Part shown: one piece after another, positions 4,666 to 8,363 of the stretch
How positions within the stretch are numbered: position 1 is the stretch's first letter
How the letters are laid out: each line of letters begins with the position of its first letter
Assembly (NCBI GenBank): GCA_046729975.1
Contig: JBKPHS010000180.1
Span: 1-8,363, forward strand
Source: JBKPHS01 sp046729975
GTDB taxonomy: Bacteria > Actinomycetota > Thermoleophilia > Solirubrobacterales > Thermoleophilaceae
DNA: 8,363 nucleotides
Direction: 5' to 3'
Translations under genes and position numbers: made by a program
Notes under the pieces: generated by a model
What the model was told of the DNA's origin: nothing
What the model saw: only the letters and a program-made list of their open reading frames with translations
Database searches by the model: none

Positions 4666-4671
4666 AAGGTA
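4666..4671 (-). promoter_or_regulatory. -10 box of leaderless promoter for the HD-domain gene
   Basis: On the minus strand TACCTT lies exactly 7 nt before the ATG at 4658. There is no ribosome binding site in the gap. No -35 is evident. Confidence 0.55.
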
Positions 4672-4722
4672 CCGGAAGGGGATGCCCGGACGGGGCCGAA
4701 ACCCCGAGCGAATGGCCTTCGA

Positions 4723-4728
4723 TACCCT
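4723..4728 (+). promoter_or_regulatory. Likely -10 box of the murA-his operon
   Basis: TACCCT in the context CGATACCCTTG fits TANNNT and predicts transcription starting near A4735, giving a leader of about 34 nt before the murA ATG at 4769. A GGGACGG (4754-4760) 8 nt before that ATG could serve as a weak ribosome binding site. No riboswitch, T-box or His-rich leader peptide is visible in this short leader. Confidence 0.4.
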
Positions 4729-4768
4729 TGCCGGACCTCGCGCCGCGCACCCCGGGACGGCATCGCGC

Positions 4769-6067
4769 ATGGAGAAATTCGTCATCGAAGGCGGTTACCC
4801 GCTCTCGGGAACGATCGTTCCCGCGGGCAACAAGAACGCGGCACTGCCGCTCCTGGCCGCATGCCTGCTCACCGAGGAGGAGGTGGTCCTCCGCAACGTC
4901 CCGCGCATCCGCGACGTGGACGCGATGACCGGGCTGCTCGCCGAGCTGGGCGTCCGCGTCGACTGGCAGGGCGACAACGTCGTGTCGCTCTGCGCCGCGG
5001 ACGCCACCCACGGGCCGGTCCAGGCGGAGTTCGCCGAGCGGATCCGCGCGTCCTTCCTTCTAGCCGGCCCGCTGCTGGCCCGCTTCGGCCGGGTCCACAT
5101 GCCGCCGCCGGGCGGCGACGTGATCGGCAGGCGCCGGCTCGATCCTCACCTCGACGCCTTCCGCGCTCTCGGGGCGAGCGTCGAGTACGACCGCAGCTAC
5201 CGCCTCGCGGCTCCGAGCGGCCTGCGACCGTGCGACTTCTTCCTGGACGAGCCGTCGGTGATGGCGACCGAGAACGCGCTCATGGCCGCGGCTCTCACAC
5301 CGGGCGACACCGTAATCCACAACGCCGCCTCCGAGCCACACGTCCAGGACCTTGCCCGCCTGCTGCTCCAGATGGGCGCGCGGATCGAGGGCATTGGCTC
5401 CAACGTGCTGCTCGTGCACGGCCAGGAGTCGCTCGGGGGCGCCGACTACCGCATCGGCCCCGACTACGTCGAGATCGCGAGCTTCGCCGCGCTGGCGGCA
5501 GTCACCGGGGGCGAGCTGCGCGTCAAGGACGTTACGCGCCAGGAGCTGCGCATGACCTGCATGGTCTTCGACCGGCTGGGATGCCGGACGGAGTTCGAGG
5601 ACGACGACCTGCTGATACCGCCGGGGCAGCGGCTGCGCGTGCGCAACGACGAGGGCGATGCGCTGGCGAAGGTCGAGGACGGGCCCTGGCCGGCGTTCCC
5701 GGCGGACCTGACGAGCATCGCGCTCGGGCTCGCCACGCAGGCCGACGGCATGGTCCTGATACACGAGAAGATGTTCGAGAACCGCTTGTTCTTCGTCGAC
5801 AAGCTGGTCTCGATGGGCGCTCGGGTCCTGCTGTGCGATCCCCACAGGGCGGTCGTCAGCGGTCCGAGCCGTCTTCACGGCGAGCGCATGGAGAGCCCGG
5901 ACATCCGCGCGGGAATGGCGATGCTCATCGCGGCGCTCTGCGCGGAGGGACGGTCGGAGATCGGCAACATCGGCCAGATCGACCGCGGCTACGAGCGGAT
6001 CGACGAGCGCCTGCGGGCACTGGGCGCGCGAATCGAGCGCGTCGCGGCCACGCCCATCCCGGTCTAG
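4769..6067 (+). CDS. murA: UDP-N-acetylglucosamine 1-carboxyvinyltransferase
   Basis: 432-residue cytoplasmic EPSP-synthase-fold enzyme that transfers enolpyruvate from phosphoenolpyruvate to UDP-GlcNAc, the first committed step of peptidoglycan synthesis. The N terminus MEKFVIEGGYPLSGTIVPAG, with K22-N23 in NKNAALPLL, is canonical and fixes the start at 4769; the frame extends upstream but without homology. D313 (PAFPADL) matches the catalytic Asp of the usual PTD motif, and the C terminus DRGYERIDERLRALGA is diagnostic. The active-site loop reads PPPGGDVIGRRRLDPH, so the normally catalytic Cys (C115 in E. coli) is Asp (D117), as in Mycobacterium and Chlamydia, where it gives intrinsic fosfomycin resistance. 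Other family residues also differ: PAD for PTD, and EIASF for ETGTF. It is the first gene of a unit with hisZ, hisG and hisD; hisZ starts 15 nt after its stop. Confidence 0.93.
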   Translation: MEKFVIEGGYPLSGTIVPAGNKNAALPLLAACLLTEEEVVLRNVPRIRDVDAMTGLLAELGVRVDWQGDNVVSLCAADATHGPVQAEFAERIRASFLLAGPLLARFGRVHMPPPGGDVIGRRRLDPHLDAFRALGASVEYDRSYRLAAPSGLRPCDFFLDEPSVMATENALMAAALTPGDTVIHNAASEPHVQDLARLLLQMGARIEGIGSNVLLVHGQESLGGADYRIGPDYVEIASFAALAAVTGGELRVKDVTRQELRMTCMVFDRLGCRTEFEDDDLLIPPGQRLRVRNDEGDALAKVEDGPWPAFPADLTSIALGLATQADGMVLIHEKMFENRLFFVDKLVSMGARVLLCDPHRAVVSGPSRLHGERMESPDIRAGMAMLIAALCAEGRSEIGNIGQIDRGYERIDERLRALGARIERVAATPIPV

Positions 6068-6072
6068 ATCGC

Positions 6073-6077
6073 GGAGG
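6073..6077 (+). promoter_or_regulatory. Ribosome binding site of hisZ
   Basis: GGAGG in the 15-nt murA-hisZ gap, 5 nt before the ATG at 6083. It is the clearest Shine-Dalgarno sequence in the window and contrasts with the leaderless starts of transcription-unit-leading genes. Confidence 0.7.
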
Positions 6078-6082
6078 CCGGC

Positions 6083-7054
6083 ATGATCCATCCGCTGCCG
6101 CCCGGCACGCGCGACGTGCTGCCCGACGAGATGCGCGAGCTGCGGGCGATCTCGGCGACGCTGGCCGCCGCCTTCGAGGGCGCCGGCTACGGCGAGGTGC
6201 GAACGCCCTCGATGGAGTACGAGGACGTGCTGCGCCGCGGCGACGATCGCGCGGCCGGCGCGGGCTACCGACTCTTCGACGACCAGGGGCAGGTCCTCGT
6301 CCTGCGCTCCGACATGACGATCCCGATAGCGAGGCTCGTGGCCGCGCGCTACGCGAACGCCGAGGTGCCGCTGCGGTTGTGCTACTTCCAGCACGCCTAC
6401 CGCTCGGTCATGCGCGGCAGCGGTCAGACGCGCGAGTTCCTCCAGGCCGGGATCGAGCTGATCGGCGCGGACGCGCCCACCGGCGACGCCGAGGTGGTCG
6501 CGCTGATCGTCTCGGCCCTCGAGGAAGCGGGTCTTCGGCGCCACAGGATCGGCGTGGGCGACGGCGGGCTCTACCGGTCGCTGCTCGCGGCCTTCGACGT
6601 GCCCGAGGGAGAGCGGCTGCCGCTGCTCGAGGCGCTTTCGCGTCGAGACCTCGTCGGCCTCGACGCCCGCGTCGGCCGGCTCGGCCTGCCCGACTCCGCG
6701 CGCGACCTCCTCACGCGGCTGCCGACACTCCGCGGCGGGCCCGAGGTCCTGGACGGAGCCGACGGACCGGAGGTGACCGCGGCGCTCGAGAACCTGCGCG
6801 CCTGTCACGAGCTGCTCGCCGACCGCGGCGCGGCCGAGCGCGTGATCTTCGACCTCGGCCTCGTGCGCGAGCTCGGCTACTACACGGGCGCGGTCTTCGA
6901 GGTCTACGACCCGGCCGTGGGCTTCGCACTCGGCGGAGGCGGCCGTTACGACGAGCTCCTCGGGCGCTTCGGCCGGCCACTGCCCGCGTGCGGGGTCGCG
7001 CTCGACCTCCAGCGGGTGCACGCGGCCCAGATGGCGGAGGAACGGCTCTCGTGA
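6083..7054 (+). CDS. hisZ: ATP phosphoribosyltransferase regulatory subunit
   Basis: 323-residue paralogue of the histidyl-tRNA synthetase catalytic domain. It binds short-form HisG, makes it active and transmits histidine feedback inhibition. Class II synthetase landmarks are in order: PLPPGTRDVLPDE (4-16), LVLRSDMTIPIARLVA (72-87), the motif-2 region CYFQHAYRSV (100-109) and REFLQAGIELIG (117-128), the histidine-binding-like RELGYYTGAVFEVY (262-275), and motif 3 GGGGRYDELLGRFG (284-297). It ends soon after motif 3 and lacks the C-terminal anticodon-binding domain, so it is HisZ and not HisS; the adjacent short hisG confirms this. The RGLDYYTG motif of true HisRS is altered to RELGYYTG. A GGAGG lies 5 nt before the ATG. 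Its stop overlaps the hisG start (GTGA), indicating coupled translation and near-equal amounts of both subunits. Confidence 0.93.
   Translation: MIHPLPPGTRDVLPDEMRELRAISATLAAAFEGAGYGEVRTPSMEYEDVLRRGDDRAAGAGYRLFDDQGQVLVLRSDMTIPIARLVAARYANAEVPLRLCYFQHAYRSVMRGSGQTREFLQAGIELIGADAPTGDAEVVALIVSALEEAGLRRHRIGVGDGGLYRSLLAAFDVPEGERLPLLEALSRRDLVGLDARVGRLGLPDSARDLLTRLPTLRGGPEVLDGADGPEVTAALENLRACHELLADRGAAERVIFDLGLVRELGYYTGAVFEVYDPAVGFALGGGGRYDELLGRFGRPLPACGVALDLQRVHAAQMAEERLS
7036..7040 (+). promoter_or_regulatory. Ribosome binding site of hisG
   Basis: GGAGG inside the hisZ 3' end, 10 nt before the GTG at 7051. Together with the GTGA stop/start overlap it supports that GTG as the hisG start. Confidence 0.5.
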
Positions 7055-7713
7055 GTGAGACGAAGGAGCGCGGGGGCCCCCGTGACCCCACGCTCACCAT
7101 CGCCGTGCCCCGCGGGGTGCTGTTCGACGAGACGCTCGACCTGCTCGAGCGGCTCGACTTCGACACCAGCGAGGTGCGTTCGAACGCGCGCAGGCTCGTC
7201 TTCCCCGAGGCCGGGCTTGTGACGATGCGGCCGAGTGACGTCCCCACCTACGTGGAGCACGGAGCGGCCGACATCGGAATCACCGGCAAGGACGTGCTGC
7301 TCGAGCAGTCCGAGCGCGAGGTCTACGAGCTGCACGACCTCGCGTTCGGACGCTGCCGGATGATCGTCGCGGGGCGCGACGGCGACGACGCCATGGCGGA
7401 GTCGCTCCGCCGTCTCGGAACCGTCAGGATCGCGACGAAGTACCCGCGCGTGGCGGCCCGGCACTTCGCCGACACCGGCCGCCAGGCAGAGATCGTCGAG
7501 GTAAAGGGCTCCGTCGAGATCGCGCCGCTGACCGGGCTCGTCGACGGGATCGTGGACCTGACGGCCACGGGGCGCACGCTGGCCGAGAACAACCTCGTGG
7601 AGCGCGAGGAGATCTGCGTCTGCACGGCGCGGCTGATCGCCAATCCGGTCGCTCACAAGCTGAAGGCGGCGCCGATCGACGAGCTCCTCGAGCGGGTCAG
7701 GGGCGGGGTCTGA
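7051..7713 (+). CDS. hisG: ATP phosphoribosyltransferase catalytic subunit, short form
   Basis: 220-residue enzyme condensing ATP and PRPP to N1-(5-phosphoribosyl)-ATP, the first and feedback-controlled step of histidine synthesis. Recognisable: LTIAVPRGVLFDETLDLLER (15-34), the two-domain periplasmic-binding-like core with VEHGAADIGITGKDVL (68-83), and the family signature E156-x5-G162 to VDLTATGRTL (168-177), which includes the PRPP-binding loop. It stops after the catalytic domains and lacks the roughly 80-residue C-terminal regulatory domain of long HisG, so it needs HisZ, encoded directly upstream. The start is GTG at 7051 within the GTGA overlap with hisZ; the first 14 residues (SETKERGGPRDPT) are a non-conserved extension. 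The same frame is open far upstream through murA and hisZ, but that part is not coding. Confidence 0.95.
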   Translation: MSETKERGGPRDPTLTIAVPRGVLFDETLDLLERLDFDTSEVRSNARRLVFPEAGLVTMRPSDVPTYVEHGAADIGITGKDVLLEQSEREVYELHDLAFGRCRMIVAGRDGDDAMAESLRRLGTVRIATKYPRVAARHFADTGRQAEIVEVKGSVEIAPLTGLVDGIVDLTATGRTLAENNLVEREEICVCTARLIANPVAHKLKAAPIDELLERVRGGV

Positions 7714-8363
7714 TGCGGCCGGTGCGCTTCGGCCGGGGCGCCGCCGCTGCCGAGATACGCGGCCTCGTGCCGGCCCCGCTCGACGTGGAGGAGGACGTTC
7801 GCTCGATCCTCGCGGAGGTCCGGGCCGGCGGCGACGAAGCCGTCGGCCGGCTCAGCGCGCTCTTCGACCACGTCGAGCTGCGGCCCGGCGAGCTGCTCGT
7901 GCCGTATCCGGAGCTCGAGGCGGCGCTCGGCGCGCTGCCGCGGGACGTCGTCGATGGGCTGCGGACGGCGATCGCGAACGTGCGCTCGGTTGCCGAGGCG
8001 CAGCTCGGAGAGGACGTGGGCGTGGACCTGCCTGAGGGCCAGCGGATCGAGCTCGCCGAGCTCCCGGTGCGGCGCGCGGCGGCTTACGTCCCGGGCGGCC
8101 GCGCCCCGTACCCCTCCACGGTGGTGATGTGCGCTGTCACCGCCCGTGTCGCCGGCGTGGAGGAGCTCGCGATCTGCGCTCCACCGGGCCCCGAGGGCCG
8201 CGCGCACCCGGCGATCCTCGCGGCCTGCTCCCTGTGTGGCGTGACCGAGGTGTACCGGATGGGTGGCGCCCAGGCGATCGCGGCGCTCGCGTACGGCACC
8301 GAGACGGTCGCCTCGGTGGACGTGATCGCCGGGCCCGGCAACCGGTACGTGCAGGAGGCCAAG
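7713..8363 (+). CDS. hisD: Histidinol dehydrogenase, N-terminal part (cut by window end)
   Basis: First 217 residues of the zinc enzyme that oxidises L-histidinol to histidine via histidinal with two NAD+, the last two steps of the pathway. Family blocks: AEVRAGGDEAVGRLSALFD (34-52), AYVPGGRAPYPSTVVMCAVT (124-143), AGVEELAICAPPGPEG (147-162), ILAACSLCGVTEVYRMGGAQ (168-187), AIAALAYGTETVASVDVIAG (188-207) and PGNRYVQEAK at the edge. The frame has no stop before the window end; a full protein of about 430 residues is expected, so the zinc ligands and the catalytic Glu/His lie outside. The ATG at 7713 shares its A with the hisG stop (TGATG), a 1-nt overlap, implying termination-reinitiation. GGGGCGGGG just upstream is a poor ribosome binding site. 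Other his genes probably follow. Confidence 0.94.
   Translation, partial: MRPVRFGRGAAAAEIRGLVPAPLDVEEDVRSILAEVRAGGDEAVGRLSALFDHVELRPGELLVPYPELEAALGALPRDVVDGLRTAIANVRSVAEAQLGEDVGVDLPEGQRIELAELPVRRAAAYVPGGRAPYPSTVVMCAVTARVAGVEELAICAPPGPEGRAHPAILAACSLCGVTEVYRMGGAQAIAALAYGTETVASVDVIAGPGNRYVQEAK

Noticed and set aside
4659..4763. 35-codon upstream extension of the HD-domain gene
   Set aside because: The extension covers the intergenic promoter region and lacks homology; TACCTT 7 nt upstream of 4658 favours the shorter protein.
4682..4768. 29-codon upstream extension of murA
   Set aside because: MurA homology begins at MEKFVIEGG; the extension contains the likely promoter.
4735..4768. Possible his leader peptide, T-box or riboswitch before the murA-his operon
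   Set aside because: The leader is only about 34 nt, with no run of His codons and no T-box-like structure.
5060..7021. 653-codon minus-strand frame antisense to murA and hisZ
   Set aside because: The mirror frame of two strongly supported genes; His/Asp/Arg-rich composition is typical of antisense reading of GC-rich genes.
4564..7713. Open frame of 1049 codons on the plus strand spanning murA, hisZ and hisG
   Set aside because: Only its last 220 codons are a protein (HisG). The rest is Arg/Ala/Pro-rich out-of-frame reading of murA and hisZ, stop-free because of high GC.

Overview
The window is very GC-rich bacterial DNA: third codon positions are almost all G or C. It reads like a chromosomal segment of a deep-branching actinobacterium, possibly class Thermoleophilia (Gaiellales/Solirubrobacterales type). 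That placement is inference. It rests on base composition, leaderless-looking start sites, a MurA with Asp at the catalytic Cys position, and a short HisG that depends on HisZ (Streptomyces and Mycobacterium use the long HisG alone).

Layout. (1) 8-119: 5S rRNA, the tail of an rRNA operon whose 23S lies outside the window, followed by a strong hairpin terminator (131-156). (2) 213-590: a small single-pass membrane protein of unknown function. (3) 591-1142: about 550 bp without a secure gene. It holds a string of GC-rich inverted repeats, including a nested 94-nt structure at 618-711. It also holds a possible minus-strand small ORF (1065 to 685) whose start coincides with a LexA/SOS-box-like palindrome. 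A second perfect palindrome at 1111-1128 abuts the promoter of the next gene. (4) 1143-2587, plus strand: a two-gene unit of a hotdog-fold acyl-CoA thioesterase and a DUF389 membrane protein. (5) 3692-2592, minus strand: an isocitrate/isopropylmalate dehydrogenase-family enzyme, divergent from (6) 3712-4050: a small protein with two copies of a C-x2-C...C-x3-H zinc-binding motif. (7) 4048-4103: an array of degenerate 7-bp repeats that supplies the stop codons of both convergent genes. (8) 4658-4068, minus strand: an HD-domain phosphohydrolase-like protein. (9) 4769-8363, plus strand: the operon murA-hisZ-hisG-hisD (hisD runs off the end), with a 15-nt gap, then a 4-nt overlap, then a 1-nt overlap.

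The right half is metabolically coherent. HisZ and HisG form the hetero-octameric ATP phosphoribosyltransferase that starts histidine synthesis, HisD performs the last two steps, and murA (first committed step of peptidoglycan synthesis) heads the same transcript. Four transcription-unit-leading genes (starts 213, 1143, 3692 minus, 4658 minus) each have a TANNNT -10 hexamer exactly 7 nt before the start codon, which suggests leaderless mRNAs. Internal operon genes instead have GGAGG ribosome binding sites or translational coupling.

No clearly new multi-gene system is visible. The least-explained parts are the 591-1142 region and the heptamer array.
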